Positions 53,688 to 63,226 of a stretch of 64,000 nt of DNA are shown here, piece after piece; within the stretch, counting starts at the first letter, position 1; each line of letters begins with the position of its first letter. The notes below the pieces were generated by a model. It was not told the DNA's origin. It did not search any database and worked only from the letters and a program-made list of their open reading frames with translations. The stretch is from positions 1 to 64,000 of the forward strand of contig NZ_JAINVH010000026.1 of NCBI RefSeq assembly GCF_020400825.1, written 5' to 3'. Both the position numbers and the translations under genes were made by a program. Source of the DNA: Streptomyces sp. HPF1205. Lineage in GTDB: Bacteria > Actinomycetota > Actinomycetes > Streptomycetales > Streptomycetaceae.

Positions 53688-54449
53688 ATGCAGCGGCTCT
53701 ACCCCCCTCCCTCCCCCGGCGACGACGAGGATCTGGACGCACTGCCCGGGCTCGCGCGGGCGTACGCCTACCCCGAGCCCGTGACGCGGCCGTACCTACG
53801 GGCCAACATGGTCGGCTCGCTCGACGGTGCCGCCCGGGCCGAGGGGAGGTCGGCCCCGCTGTCCTCACCGGCGGACATGCGGATCTTTGGCGTGCTGCGG
53901 GCCCTGGCGGACGTGGTCCTGGTGGGCGCGGAAACGGTCCGGCAGGAGGGCTACCGCCCGGCGAAGGCGCGCCCTGCCTTCGCCGGAGCGCGCGAGGAGC
54001 GCGGCCAGGCGCCGGCCCCCGCCGTCGCGGTGCTCTCCCGGCGCCTGGACCTGGACTTCTCCGCCCCGCTCTTCCGGGACCCCGTGGTGCCGACCATGGT
54101 CGTCACGGGCGCGGGGGCGCCGCGGGAGGGGCAGGATGCGGCGCGCGCGGCCGGCGCCGAACTGGTGTTCGCGGGCGAGGGCCCGGACGTCGACCCGGTA
54201 CGGGCGGTGCGCGAGCTGGCGGACCGGGGCTTCGTACGCCTCCTGCACGAGGGCGGCCCGCGCGTCCTCGCCCAGTTCGCGGCCGCCGGGGTGCTCGACG
54301 AGCTGTGCCTGACCATTTCCCCGCGGCTCACCGGGGGTGACGCCCCCCGGATCATGAACGGTCCCGGCGTTCCGGGACCGGCCCGCTACACCCCGCTGTC
54401 CGTCCTGGAGGAGGACGGTTTCCTCTTCACCCGGTACGTGCGCCGCTGA
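53688..54449 (+). CDS. RibD C-terminal-type pyrimidine reductase family protein
   Basis: A 253-residue dihydrofolate-reductase-fold enzyme: RPYLRANMVGSLDGAARAEGRSAPLSSPADMRIF, VLVGAETVRQEGYRP, LLHEGGPRVLAQFAAAGVLDELCLTISPRLTGG. It corresponds to the reductase half of RibD without the deaminase. Stand-alone members may act on riboflavin precursors or other pyridine-type substrates. There is no clear Shine-Dalgarno before ATG 53688, so initiation may be leaderless. Confidence 0.82.
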   Translation: MQRLYPPPSPGDDEDLDALPGLARAYAYPEPVTRPYLRANMVGSLDGAARAEGRSAPLSSPADMRIFGVLRALADVVLVGAETVRQEGYRPAKARPAFAGAREERGQAPAPAVAVLSRRLDLDFSAPLFRDPVVPTMVVTGAGAPREGQDAARAAGAELVFAGEGPDVDPVRAVRELADRGFVRLLHEGGPRVLAQFAAAGVLDELCLTISPRLTGGDAPRIMNGPGVPGPARYTPLSVLEEDGFLFTRYVRR

Positions 54450-54646
54450 GCGGCCGCACATACCGCGTGTACCGGGTGCCCGGTTCCGCGACAGGAGCGG
54501 AATCGTTCATTCCGTTCAGTTCCGCTTCGCGTCTCGCGGGAACACTTACCGGCGAGTCCCGTGAAGATCGGGGCAGGATGGTTTCCGTGGCGGCCCGCGG
54601 CCCGCGGCCGGTGAGCCCCGGGGCCGGCCAGAAAGAAGGAAGCTCC

Positions 54647-55114
54647 GTGTTCACGACCGTACTCATGATCGAGAAGCCGCTCACCCAGGCCGACGTGGAG
54701 CTGGTGACCACGCTCCACGGCGACGAGCCGGTCTCCTTCGTCGTCCTCATGCAGCCGCGCGGCGACCAGGACCGGCTGCTGCGGGCCGTCGACGACGTGG
54801 CCCTCGGCTACCTGGAGGAGGCCGCGCGCGAGAACCGGGTGCCCGAGGGCGAGGAGGCCCGGCCGCCCGCCGAGCGGGGCCTGGCGCACTCCGTCGAGGC
54901 GCTGCGCGCGGCCGGCGCGCGGGCGGACGGCCAGGTCGTGGAGCACCATCCGCTCGACGCCCTGCGCACGGCGGTCGAGGAGAGCCACGCCGACGAGGTC
55001 ATCGTCCTGACCGCGCCGCACTTCCTTGAGGAGTTCTTCCACCGCGACTGGACCTCCCGGGCGCGGCACAAGGTGGGGGTGCCGGTGCTCAAGCTCTTCG
55101 CGCAGCAGGAGTAG
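54647..55114 (+). CDS. small alpha/beta protein, possibly USP-like
   Basis: A 155-residue protein from GTG 54647, preceded by AAGGAAG. The strands and helices FTTVLMIEKPLTQADVELVTTLHG, ..VSFVVLMQP, GLAHSVEALRAAGARADGQVV and AVEESHADEVIVLTAPHFLEEFFHRDWTSRARHKVGVPVLKLF suggest the alpha/beta fold of universal stress proteins, although the G-2x-G-9x-G(S/T) nucleotide motif is absent. Relatives have been mis-annotated in databases. Role unknown. Confidence 0.65.
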   Translation: MFTTVLMIEKPLTQADVELVTTLHGDEPVSFVVLMQPRGDQDRLLRAVDDVALGYLEEAARENRVPEGEEARPPAERGLAHSVEALRAAGARADGQVVEHHPLDALRTAVEESHADEVIVLTAPHFLEEFFHRDWTSRARHKVGVPVLKLFAQQE

Positions 55115-55218
55115 CGGCCGGGCGGCCCGGGTCCGCGCGGGCCGCCCGAGGACGCGGGCGTGCCGCGCGACCGTTCACACCTGCCGGTGGCGCCCGGCCG
55201 CGGTGCGAGCCCAGGTGC

Positions 55219-55245
55219 AAGCCGAGGTGCGACAAGCCGAGGTGC
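55219..55245 (+). repeat. 12-bp direct repeat upstream of murC
   Basis: AAGCCGAGGTGC occurs at 55219-55230 and 55234-55245, within a run of GGTGC-rich near-copies from 55203 to 55250. It lies 55-80 bp before the murC start, in its promoter zone. Function unknown. Confidence 0.75.
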
Positions 55246-55299
55246 AAGAATCGGAACCCGCGTCCATGCCGACCACGACCCACCCCGGGAGATCCGCGT

Positions 55300-56703
55300 A
55301 TGAGCCCGTCCGTTCCCCCCGCGATGGACCGACCGCACTTCATCGGCATCGGCGGCGCCGGGATGTCGGGCATCGCGAAGATCCTCGCCCAGCGCGGGGC
55401 GCGGGTGGCCGGCAGCGACGCCAAGGACTCCGACACCGCGCGGGCCCTGCGCGCGCTCGGCGTCACCGTGCACATCGGGCACGACGCCGCCCACCTCGCC
55501 CCCGACGCGACCTGCGTGGTGGTCTCCAGCGCGATCCGCGCGGAGAACCCGGAGCTCGCGGCGGCCCGGGAGCGGGGGGTCGCGGTGGTGCACCGCAGCG
55601 ACGCCCTGGCCGCGCTCATGGCGGGCACCCGGCCGATCGCGGTGGCCGGCACCCACGGCAAGACGACCACCACCTCGATGCTCGCCGTGGCCCTGACCGC
55701 GCTCGGCCTGGAGCCCTCGTACGCCATCGGCGGCGACCTGGACGCGCCCGGCTCCAACGCCCACCACGGCGGCGGCGAGGTCTTCGTCGCCGAGGCCGAC
55801 GAGAGCGACCGCAGCTTCCACACCTACTCACCCGAGGTCGCGGTCGTCCTCAACGTGGAGCTGGACCACCACGCCAACTACGCCTCGCTGGAGGAGATCT
55901 ACGACTCCTTCCTGACGTTCGCCGGCAAGATCCGGCCCGGCGGCACACTGGTGATCTCCGCCGACCAGCCGGGCGCCGTCGAACTGACCCGCCGGGTGCG
56001 GGAGGCGGGGGGCCCGCGGATCGTCACGGTCGGCGAGTCCGGGTCCGCCGACCTGCGCGTCACCAGGATCGAGCCGCGCGGCCTGACCAGCGAGGTCACG
56101 GTCCTCCTCCCGGGCGCGGACGGCGGCCCGCTCACCTTCACGGTGTCGGTCCCCGGCCGGCACTACGCGCACAACGCCGCCGCCGCCCTCGCGGCCGGTA
56201 TCGCGATCGGCGCCCCGGCGCGCGAGCTGGCGGCCGCGCTGGCGACGTACACCGGGGTCAAGCGCCGCCTGCAGCTCAAGGGCGAGGCGGCCGGTGTCCA
56301 GGTGATCGACTCCTACGCCCACCACCCCACCGAGATGGCCGCCGACCTGGAGGCGATCCGGGGCGCGGCCGGCGACGCGCGGGTCCTGGTCGTCTTCCAG
56401 CCGCACCTGTTCAGCCGCACCAGGGAGCTGGGCGCGCAGATGGGAGCGGCGCTGGCGCTGGCCGACGCCTCGGTGGTGCTGGACATCTACCCGGCGCGGG
56501 AGGACCCGGTTCCCGGGGTGACCAGCGAGCTGATCATCGACGCGGCGCGGGCGGCGGGCGCGGACGTCACGGCGGAGCACGACAAGGAGGCCGTCGCGGA
56601 CGTCGTCGCAGGAATGGCCAAGCACGGCGATCTCGTTCTCACCATGGGCGCCGGCGACGTGACCGATCTCGGTCCCCGGATCCTGGCCCGCCTCGACGCA
56701 TGA
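55300..56703 (+). CDS. murC: UDP-N-acetylmuramate--L-alanine ligase
   Basis: A 467-residue Mur ligase that adds L-Ala to UDP-MurNAc, the first peptide step of cell-wall precursor synthesis. N-domain HFIGIGGAGMSGIAKIL, ATP loop GTHGKTTTTSML, EADESDRSF, NVELDHHANY and the C-domain YAHHPTEM and VVFQPHLFSRTREL are as expected. ATG 55300 is used; ATG 55324 is possible. In Streptomyces murC lies apart from the division cluster, next to msrB, exactly as here. Confidence 0.95.
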   Translation: MSPSVPPAMDRPHFIGIGGAGMSGIAKILAQRGARVAGSDAKDSDTARALRALGVTVHIGHDAAHLAPDATCVVVSSAIRAENPELAAARERGVAVVHRSDALAALMAGTRPIAVAGTHGKTTTTSMLAVALTALGLEPSYAIGGDLDAPGSNAHHGGGEVFVAEADESDRSFHTYSPEVAVVLNVELDHHANYASLEEIYDSFLTFAGKIRPGGTLVISADQPGAVELTRRVREAGGPRIVTVGESGSADLRVTRIEPRGLTSEVTVLLPGADGGPLTFTVSVPGRHYAHNAAAALAAGIAIGAPARELAAALATYTGVKRRLQLKGEAAGVQVIDSYAHHPTEMAADLEAIRGAAGDARVLVVFQPHLFSRTRELGAQMGAALALADASVVLDIYPAREDPVPGVTSELIIDAARAAGADVTAEHDKEAVADVVAGMAKHGDLVLTMGAGDVTDLGPRILARLDA

Positions 56704-56713
56704 GGAGAACCCG

Positions 56714-57118
56714 ATGCCGTACGAAGTGAACAAGACCGAAGAGCAGTGGCGTGCGGAGCTGTCGCCGCAGGAGTACGCGGTCCTGCGCGAGGCCGGCACC
56801 GAGCGTCCGTTCACCGGTGAGTACACCGACACCAAGACCGAGGGCGTCTATTCCTGCCGCGCCTGCGGCGCCGAGCTCTTCCGCTCCGACACCAAGTTCG
56901 AGTCGCACTGCGGCTGGCCGTCCTTCTACGACCCGGCCGACTCCAAGGCGGTGGAGCTGATCGAGGACCGCTCGCTCGGGATGGTGCGGGTCGAGGTCCG
57001 CTGCGCGCGCTGCGGCTCGCACCTGGGCCACGTCTTCGAGGGCGAGGGCTACCCGACCCCCACCGACCAGCGCTACTGCATCAACTCGATCTCGCTGCGG
57101 CTGAGCCCCGAGGAGTGA
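56714..57118 (+). CDS. msrB: peptide-methionine (R)-S-oxide reductase
   Basis: A 134-residue repair enzyme. The zinc ligands are Cys48, Cys51, Cys97 and Cys100; the catalytic Cys122 is in PTDQRYCINS, and HCGWPSFYDP and GHVF are conserved. It reduces Met-R-sulfoxide in proteins using thioredoxin. GAGGAG lies upstream of ATG 56714, 10 bases after the murC stop, so the two are cotranscribed. Confidence 0.95.
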   Translation: MPYEVNKTEEQWRAELSPQEYAVLREAGTERPFTGEYTDTKTEGVYSCRACGAELFRSDTKFESHCGWPSFYDPADSKAVELIEDRSLGMVRVEVRCARCGSHLGHVFEGEGYPTPTDQRYCINSISLRLSPEE

Positions 57119-57230
57119 CCCGCGGCCGTCCCCCGGCGGCCGGTCGCCCCGTGGCGTCCGGCCGCCCGGGGCCCGTTCCGTCAGCGGTACGGGTGGCCCG
57201 GCCGCCCCGGGCCGGTGGCAGACTGGGCGG

Positions 57231-57926
57231 GTGAGCAGCCCGTTCCAGCACCAGGCCGCGGACCGTGACGCGGCACCGCAGTTCGTCCTTCCCCTCGTCG
57301 TCCGGCTGGAGCGGGACGCACCGCCGCACCGCACCGACGCCCTGGAGACCGCCGCGCGGGCGGTCCTGACGCTGCTGTCGGACGAGCGGGCGACCGCCGA
57401 GGACGGCGAGTGGACGCGGGCGGTGCGCGACTGGCAGGACGCCCGGATCCGCAAGGTTGTGCGGCGGGCCCGCGGCGCCGAGTGGCGGCGGGCGGAGGCG
57501 CTGCCGGGGATCACGCTGACCGGCGGCTCGGCGCAGGTGCGGGTCTTCCCGCCGGTCCCGCTGGACGGCTGGCCGAAGGACCTCGCCAGGCTGCAGGTCT
57601 CCGGCACCGAGCTGGAGGACCCCGAGCCCCCGCCGCCCGCCGACCCGGCGGAGCCGGTGCTCTGGCTGAACCCCGACATCACCATGTCGGCGGGCAAGGC
57701 GATGGCACAGGCCGGGCACGGCGCCCAACTGGCCTGGTGGGAGCTGTCCGACGCCGAGCGGAAGTCGTGGCGCGAGGCCGGTTTCCCGCTGGCCGTGCGG
57801 ACCGCCGCGCCGCAGGCGTGGGCCGGTCTGACCGGCTCCGGTCTGCCGGTGGTCAGGGACGCGGGCTTCACCGAGATCGCCCCCGGCTCCTGCACGGTCG
57901 TCGCGGACCACCCGGCGCTGCGCTGA
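57231..57926 (+). CDS. peptidyl-tRNA hydrolase Pth2-like protein
   Basis: A 231-residue protein from GTG 57231. The C-terminal part has the Pth2 pattern: LNPDITMSAGKAMAQAGHGAQLAWWELS, then FPLAVRTAAPQAWAGL, GLPVVRDAGFTEIAPGSCTVVAD. The N-terminal 110 residues are an extra helical and beta region found in streptomycete members. It may hydrolyse peptidyl-tRNA; housekeeping Pth1 is the main enzyme in bacteria, so this is likely auxiliary. Confidence 0.78.
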   Translation: MSSPFQHQAADRDAAPQFVLPLVVRLERDAPPHRTDALETAARAVLTLLSDERATAEDGEWTRAVRDWQDARIRKVVRRARGAEWRRAEALPGITLTGGSAQVRVFPPVPLDGWPKDLARLQVSGTELEDPEPPPPADPAEPVLWLNPDITMSAGKAMAQAGHGAQLAWWELSDAERKSWREAGFPLAVRTAAPQAWAGLTGSGLPVVRDAGFTEIAPGSCTVVADHPALR

Positions 57927-57940
57927 CGGCGCCCGGCGCG

Positions 57941-57985
57941 GACCGCGCGGCTACGGGACGCGGCTACGGGACCGCGCGGCTACGG
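57941..57985. repeat. triplicated tail of the quinone oxidoreductase gene
   Basis: GACCGCGCGGCTACGG at 57941-57956 and 57970-57985, with a 13-bp shortened copy GACGCGGCTACGG at 57957-57969 between. The unit includes the stop codon (CTA on this strand) of the minus-strand gene ending at 57980, so two extra copies of its last codons lie downstream of it. Confidence 0.88.
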
Positions 57986-58912
57986 CAGCAGCACCAGCCG
58001 TCCCCGTACGCCCCCGGCGGCGAGCCGGGCGTGCGCCTCGGCGGCCTTCTCCAGGGGGTAGGTGCCGGCGACGCGCAGGGTGATCCGGCCGGCGTCGGCG
58101 AGGGCGGACAGCTCGGTCAGGCGCGGCCCGTCGGCGCGCACCCAGACGTTGGAGACGCGGGTGCCCCGCCGCGGGACCGGGTCGGCGCCGTGATTGACCG
58201 CCACGAACGAGCCGCCGCCGCGCAGAGCCTCCAGCGCTTCCGTCTTGAGCATGGCGGCGTCGAGGACACCGGCCACCCCGCCGGGGACCAGGGCGCGTAC
58301 GGCGTCGGCGAGGTTCGTGCCGCGCGGCACGAAGTGCTCGGCGCCGAACCCCCGGACCAGTTCCTCGTCCCGCGCCCCGGCCACGGCGACGACGCGCAGG
58401 CCGCGCAGGGCGGCGAGTTCGACCGCGAAGCCGCCCACCCCGCCGGCCGCGCCCGTGACCAGGACCGTCTCGCCCTCGGACAGGCCCAGCAGGTCCAGGC
58501 CCTGATCGGCGGTGAGCGCGTTCAGCGGAATGGTGGCCGCCTCGGCGTCGCTCGCGCCGCGCGGCGCGTGGCCGACGTTCCCCCGGTCCAGGACGGCGTG
58601 CTGCGCGTACCCGCCCAGCGGCAGGTCGAGGCGGTCGATCAGCCCGATCACCCGGTCGCCGACCGCGAAGCCGGCGCCCTCGCCGACGGCGTCGACCACT
58701 CCGGCGACGTCCCAGCCCACCCCGGACTGCTCGCGGGGCTCGGTGAACCCGATCCTGACCAGCACCCCGCCGCGCACCGCGAGGTCCACGGGGTTGACGC
58801 CCGCGGCGGCCACGGCGATCCGCACCTGCCCTGGCCCCGGCTCCGGCAGCTCCGCGTCGACGGTCATCAGTGCCTCGGGACCGCCGAAGCCGCGGACGAC
58901 GACTGCGCGCAT
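57980..58912 (-). CDS. NADP-dependent quinone oxidoreductase (MDR, zinc-free)
   Basis: A 310-residue zeta-crystallin-type reductase: ELPEPGPGQVRIAVAAAGVNPVDLAVRGG, GWDVAGVVDAVGEGAGFAVGDRV, Rossmann motif VTGAAGGVGGFAVELA. It lacks structural zinc cysteines. It reduces quinones or enones with NADPH. GGGAG precedes ATG 58912. It diverges from the HxlR regulator across 160 bp with a palindrome, the usual electrophile-responsive pair. Confidence 0.88.
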   Translation of the reverse strand: MRAVVVRGFGGPEALMTVDAELPEPGPGQVRIAVAAAGVNPVDLAVRGGVLVRIGFTEPREQSGVGWDVAGVVDAVGEGAGFAVGDRVIGLIDRLDLPLGGYAQHAVLDRGNVGHAPRGASDAEAATIPLNALTADQGLDLLGLSEGETVLVTGAAGGVGGFAVELAALRGLRVVAVAGARDEELVRGFGAEHFVPRGTNLADAVRALVPGGVAGVLDAAMLKTEALEALRGGGSFVAVNHGADPVPRRGTRVSNVWVRADGPRLTELSALADAGRITLRVAGTYPLEKAAEAHARLAAGGVRGRLVLLP

Positions 58913-59007
58913 GATGATTTCTCCCTGGTCCGTGTACGTGTGCGCGCGGCACCGCTGTGCCGCGCGGCGCGCCCGCCGCACGGCGGCGCGCTGGTTACGA
59001 ACCTATG

Positions 59008-59020
59008 GAGAGCTGCTCTC
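59008..59020. promoter_or_regulatory. HxlR-type operator palindrome
   Basis: GAGAGCTGCTCTC is a perfect 13-bp palindrome in the shared promoter of the quinone oxidoreductase and HxlR genes. A second, smaller one, TTCT-GGTA-AGAA, follows at 59021-59032. Both are candidate sites for the adjacent regulator. Confidence 0.55.
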
Positions 59021-59072
59021 TTCTGGTAAGAAGGCACCTGGAAGTGCGTATCCCACCCGCAGGGAGGTTGCC

Positions 59073-59501
59073 ATGCCCACCCGCACCGCTGCCCAGCGCC
59101 GTGCCGAGGCCCGCGTCGCGTACGACGCGTTCATCGCCGCCTGCCCGTCCCGGCAGCTGCTCGACCGGCTCAGCGACAAGTGGACGACGCTGGTGATCAG
59201 CGCCTTGGCCGGCGGCCCCCGGCGGTACGCGGAGCTGGCCAGGACCATCGCCGGGGTCAGCCAGAAGATGCTCACCCAGACCCTGCGCTCGCTGGAGCGG
59301 GACGGTCTGGTCACGCGCACGGTGACGCCGGCCGTCCCGGTCCGGGTCGACTACGAGCTGACGGCGATCGGCAGGGAGCTGCTGCCGGTGCTCGGCGCGG
59401 TCAAGGAGTGGTCCGAGCGGCACATCGAGCGGGTGCTGGACTCGCGGGAGGAGTACGACTCCCGGGCCACCCGGGAGGAGGGCGCGGCCGCGTCCCGGTG
59501 A
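59073..59501 (+). CDS. HxlR-family transcriptional regulator
   Basis: A 142-residue winged-helix regulator with the HxlR core: CPSRQLLDRLSDKWTTLVISAL, GPRRYAELARTIAGVSQKMLTQTLRSLERDGLVTR, VRVDYELTAIGRELLPVL. The Cys at the start of the domain is the redox or electrophile sensor in many relatives. AGGGAGG precedes ATG 59073. It probably represses the divergent quinone oxidoreductase until quinones or aldehydes appear. Confidence 0.88.
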   Translation: MPTRTAAQRRAEARVAYDAFIAACPSRQLLDRLSDKWTTLVISALAGGPRRYAELARTIAGVSQKMLTQTLRSLERDGLVTRTVTPAVPVRVDYELTAIGRELLPVLGAVKEWSERHIERVLDSREEYDSRATREEGAAASR

Positions 59502-59524
59502 GACGCGGCCCGGCCGCCGCGGGG

Positions 59525-60262
59525 CTACGCCAGCCCCGCCACCAGCTCGCCGATCTCGCGGCGGCGGCCGGTGAAGAACGGCACCTCCTCGCGGACGTGC
59601 CGCCTCGCCTCGGAGCCGCGCAGGTGCCGCATGAGGTCCACGATGCGGTGCAGCTCGTCGGCCTCGAAGGCCAGGATCCACTCGTAGTCGCCGAGGGAGA
59701 ACGAGGCGACGGTGTTGGCCCGCACGTCGGGGTAGCCGCGCGCCATTTTGCCGTGGTCGGCGAGCATGCGGCGGCGGTCCTCGTCGGGCAGCAGGTACCA
59801 GTCGTAGGACCGCACGAAGGGGTAGACGCTCACGTAGGCGCGCGGGGTCTCCTCGGCGAGGAACGCCGGGACGTGGGACTTGTTGAACTCGGCGGGGCGG
59901 TGCAGCGCCATGTTCGACCACACCGGCTCCAGGGTGCGGCCGAGCCGGGTGCGGCGGAAGAGGTTGTACGCCTCCTGGAGCGCGTCCGAGGTCTCGGAGT
60001 GCCACCAGATCATCAGGTCGGCGTCGGCCCGCAGACCGGACAGGTCGTAGGTGCCGCGTACGGTGACGTCCTTCGCGGCGAGCTGGGCGAACAGCTCCGC
60101 CACCTCGTCGGCGTAGCCCGTACGGTCCTCGGGCAGCGCCTCCCGCAGGCGGAACACCGACCAGAGGGTGTACCGGATGACCTCGTTGAGGTCCTTCGCC
60201 TTCTTGCCCGCGTTGGGGACCTTGGCAGGGGTGGTGTCGGGGGTGCCGGTCGAGTCGCTCAT
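59525..60262 (-). CDS. hemQ: coproheme decarboxylase HemQ
   Basis: A 245-residue chlorite-dismutase-fold enzyme that oxidatively decarboxylates coproheme to protoheme b, the last step of the coproporphyrin-dependent pathway of Gram-positive bacteria. [68 protein letters not shown] and [13 protein letters not shown] fit, including the catalytic Tyr region. Four bases separate it from the upstream hemY stop, so the two form an operon. Confidence 0.94.
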   Translation of the reverse strand: MSDSTGTPDTTPAKVPNAGKKAKDLNEVIRYTLWSVFRLREALPEDRTGYADEVAELFAQLAAKDVTVRGTYDLSGLRADADLMIWWHSETSDALQEAYNLFRRTRLGRTLEPVWSNMALHRPAEFNKSHVPAFLAEETPRAYVSVYPFVRSYDWYLLPDEDRRRMLADHGKMARGYPDVRANTVASFSLGDYEWILAFEADELHRIVDLMRHLRGSEARRHVREEVPFFTGRRREIGELVAGLA

Positions 60263-60266
60263 ACCC

Positions 60267-61739
60267 TCATTCTCCCGCGCCCGCCGCGCCGCCCGGCACC
60301 AGGGTGCCCGGCGCCAGGGTCCGCAGCACCCCGGCCGCCGCGGCGCGCCCGCTGCCGACGCACGCCGGGATGCCCACCCCGTCGTAGACGGCGCCGCACA
60401 CCGCGAGGCCGGGCAGTTTGCCGACCTGCTCGCGGATCCGGCGGACCCGGTCGGTGTGGCCGACCGCGTACTGCGGCAGCCCGGCCTCCCAACGGGTGAC
60501 ACGGGCGGCGACCGGGGCGGCCCGCAGGCCGGTGGCCTCGCCGAGGTCGTCCCGGGACAGCCGCACCAGGTCGGTGTCGTCCCGGGCGATCACCGCCTCG
60601 TCGCCGTAGCGGCCGACGGAGGTGCGCAGCACGAAGGTGTCGCCGCCGGCCTTGTCCAGCCAGCCCCACTTGTGGCTGGAGAAGGTGGACGCCTTGATGG
60701 TGCGGCCGTCGACGGGCGGGACCAGGAAGCCGCTGCTGCGGGGCAGGCCGAGCAGGTCGCGGCGACGGAAGGCCATGGTGATCAGGGCCATGCCGGCGTA
60801 CTCCACGGCGGCGAGCCCGGCCGCGGCCGCCGGTGCCTCGGCGGCCAGGAGGCGGGCGGCGGCGGGCGCGGGAACGGCCAGCACCACGGCGTCGGCGGTG
60901 AGGGTCCGGTCGTCGAGCCCGACCTGCCAGCGGTGCGCGCCGGTGCGGCGCAGTTCGCGCACGGCGGCCCCCGTCTCGATGGTGACGCCGGCCGCGCGGC
61001 ACGCCCGCGCCACGGCGAGCGGCAGGCGGCCGACGCCGCCGCGGATCCCGTTGAAGACCGGGCCGGCCGGGCCCGCGGCGGCCGCCTTGCGCTGCAGGCC
61101 GCGGGCGGCCTCGATGAGGGAGCGGCCGTCGTGGGCGGCGTTGAACAACTGCGGCACGGCGGCCCGCAGCGAGATCTCGTAGGCGTCGCCCGCGTAGACG
61201 CCGCCCAGCAGGGGTTCGACGAGGCGGTCGACGACCTCGTGGCCGAGGCGGGCGGCGACATAGCGGCCCACGGCGACGTCGTCGCCCATGTCGGTGCGCG
61301 GCAGCACGTGGTCGAGCGGGAGCCGGGCCAGTCCGGCCGCGGACAGCAGTCCGGAGGCCGCGAGCGGGCGCAGGTCGCCGGGAACGCCCATGACGTGGCC
61401 GGACGGCAGGGGCCGCAGCCTGCCGCGGGTCCACACCGTGGCGCCGAGGACGGCCGGCGGTTCGAGGTCGTCGCCGAGCCCGGTCTCGCGGGCGAGCGCC
61501 ACCGCCTCGGGCCGCCGGGCGAGTATCGACTCGGCGCCCAGGTCGACCGGCACGCCGGCGATCTCGTCCGCGTGGAGCTTGCCGCCGAGCCGCCGCGAGG
61601 CCTCCAGCAGGGTCACCGCGGCTCCGCCGCCGGCCAGCTCCCAGGCGGCGGCGAGTCCGGCGATCCCCCCGCCGACGACGACCACGTGGGCGCCGCCGGC
61701 CTGCCCCGCGGCACCGGCCGCGCTTCGCGTCTGGCTCAT
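60267..61739 (-). CDS. hemY: coproporphyrinogen III / protoporphyrinogen oxidase
   Basis: A 490-residue FAD oxidase (also called cgoX or hemG in actinobacteria). FAD-binding [21 protein letters not shown] and [48 protein letters not shown] and the C-terminal [19 protein letters not shown] are family signatures. In the coproporphyrin pathway it oxidises coproporphyrinogen III before iron insertion. It lies directly upstream of hemQ. Confidence 0.93.
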   Translation of the reverse strand: MSQTRSAAGAAGQAGGAHVVVVGGGIAGLAAAWELAGGGAAVTLLEASRRLGGKLHADEIAGVPVDLGAESILARRPEAVALARETGLGDDLEPPAVLGATVWTRGRLRPLPSGHVMGVPGDLRPLAASGLLSAAGLARLPLDHVLPRTDMGDDVAVGRYVAARLGHEVVDRLVEPLLGGVYAGDAYEISLRAAVPQLFNAAHDGRSLIEAARGLQRKAAAAGPAGPVFNGIRGGVGRLPLAVARACRAAGVTIETGAAVRELRRTGAHRWQVGLDDRTLTADAVVLAVPAPAAARLLAAEAPAAAAGLAAVEYAGMALITMAFRRRDLLGLPRSSGFLVPPVDGRTIKASTFSSHKWGWLDKAGGDTFVLRTSVGRYGDEAVIARDDTDLVRLSRDDLGEATGLRAAPVAARVTRWEAGLPQYAVGHTDRVRRIREQVGKLPGLAVCGAVYDGVGIPACVGSGRAAAAGVLRTLAPGTLVPGGAAGAGE

Positions 61740-61870
61740 CTCCCCACTGTCTCAGACGCCGGATCGAGGCCCGACCGTGACCCCTTCGCAGCCGCGGCCG
61801 GAAACCGGGCGGGAGGGGGCCGCGTCGAATGCGTGACGGATTCCAACAGCCCTGTCATCGGGGGGACTTC

Positions 61871-63160
61871 ATGAGGCGTACGAGGGCGGGCCGCGCGACG
61901 GCCGCCGGCGGGTCGGGGAGACCGGGCGGACCGGGGGCGGGCGGACCGGTGGGCGGTACGGGACGGCGAAGGGGGGCCGCGGCGCTGGGGGCGCTGCTGC
62001 TGGCGGCATCGCTGGGGGTGGCCGGGTGCGGCTCGGGAAGCGGCGGGAGCGGCGCCTCGCACGCCGACAACGCGGCCGCGGGCCCCGCCGCCCGCGGCGC
62101 GGCGCCGGACCTGTCCGGCCCGAACGCGTCCGGCTCGAACGCCTACGGCCCGAGCGGCGCGCCCGCCGGCGTCCCGTCCGCGACCGGCACCGGCACCGGC
62201 ACCGGCAGTAAGGCGGCTGCGGGCGGCACACCGTCCGCCCGAGGGCAGGCGCAGGCGACGTACCTGGCGCGCACCGCGAACCTCACCGTCCGCACCCCGC
62301 ACGTGGAGGACGCGCTGGACCGGGCCCGGCGGCTGGCCGCGTCGGCGGGCGGGTACGCGGGCGACGAGGACACCGCGGTGGACGACCGCGGCCACGTCCA
62401 GTCGACGGTGCAGCTGCGGGTGCCGCCGGCGGCCTACGACAGCCTGCTCACCGAGCTGGCCGGGCTCGGCACGCTGCTGGAGCGCAAGGTGAGCGTCGAG
62501 GACGTCACCGGCCAGGTGGTGGACGTCACCAGTCGCGTCAAGTCGCAGCAGGCGAGCGTGGCGCGGGTGCGGGCGCTGATGGACCGGGCCGGGTCGCTGA
62601 CCGACGTGGTGGCGCTGGAGAGCGAGCTGAGCACCCGCGAGGCGGCGCTGGAGTCGATGGAGGCCGAGCAGGCGGCGCTGAAGTCGCGGGTGGACCTGGC
62701 GTCCGTCACGCTGCGGCTCGTCGAGCCCGCGGCCAAGGCGGCGCCCGCGGCGCCGGAGCGCGAGAAGGACCACGGCTTCTGGACCACCGTCGGCCACGCC
62801 CTGCGCGACGGCTGGCACGCGTTCTGCGTGGTCGTGCGCACGGTGCTCGTGGTGCTGTCCGTGGTCGCGCCGTTCGCGGCGGTCGCGGCGCTGGTGTGGT
62901 GGGTGTACCGGCTGGTACGGCGGCGGCTGCCGCGTACTGGAGCGGTCCCGCGGGCGGCGTCCTCGCTTCGCGGCCCGGCGGGCGCGGGCAGGGGCGCGGA
63001 CGCGGACGTGCCGAGAGTGCCCGCGTACCCCGCGTATCCCGCGGCGCCCGCCGCCGCACCCTCCGGTGCGGATACCGGCACGGGCGCGGGCACGGGAACG
63101 GACGCGAACAGAACCGCGGACGGGAACGCGAGCGCGGACCGGGAGCCGCCCGGGGCGTGA
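61871..63160 (+). CDS. DUF4349 lipoprotein
   Basis: A 429-residue exported protein. GGGGGGA precedes ATG 61871. The signal ends in a lipobox (SLGVAGC). A disordered Gly/Ala/Ser linker leads to the DUF4349 domain: YLARTANLTVRTPHVEDALDRARRLAASAGGYAGDED, VQLRVPPAAYDSLLTELAGLG, a coiled coil (SRVKSQQASVARVRALMDRA, ESELSTREAALESMEAEQAALKS) and a C-terminal membrane helix. It may be held at the membrane at both ends. Function unknown. It interrupts the heme genes on the opposite strand. Confidence 0.85.
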   Translation: MRRTRAGRATAAGGSGRPGGPGAGGPVGGTGRRRGAAALGALLLAASLGVAGCGSGSGGSGASHADNAAAGPAARGAAPDLSGPNASGSNAYGPSGAPAGVPSATGTGTGTGSKAAAGGTPSARGQAQATYLARTANLTVRTPHVEDALDRARRLAASAGGYAGDEDTAVDDRGHVQSTVQLRVPPAAYDSLLTELAGLGTLLERKVSVEDVTGQVVDVTSRVKSQQASVARVRALMDRAGSLTDVVALESELSTREAALESMEAEQAALKSRVDLASVTLRLVEPAAKAAPAAPEREKDHGFWTTVGHALRDGWHAFCVVVRTVLVVLSVVAPFAAVAALVWWVYRLVRRRLPRTGAVPRAASSLRGPAGAGRGADADVPRVPAYPAYPAAPAAAPSGADTGTGAGTGTDANRTADGNASADREPPGA

Positions 63161-63190
63161 GGCGCCGGGCGACTCATGCCCCCGGGCCGT

Positions 63191-63224
63191 GCGACGCCGG
63201 CCGGGCGGGACCGGCCGGCGTCGC
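63191..63224. terminator. bidirectional hairpin terminator
   Basis: A perfect 14-bp stem, GCGACGCCGGCCGG (63191-63204) with CCGGCCGGCGTCGC (63211-63224), closes a 6-base loop between the convergent DUF4349 and hemE genes, ending 2 bases before the hemE stop. It can serve both strands. Confidence 0.85.
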
Positions 63225-63226
63225 GT

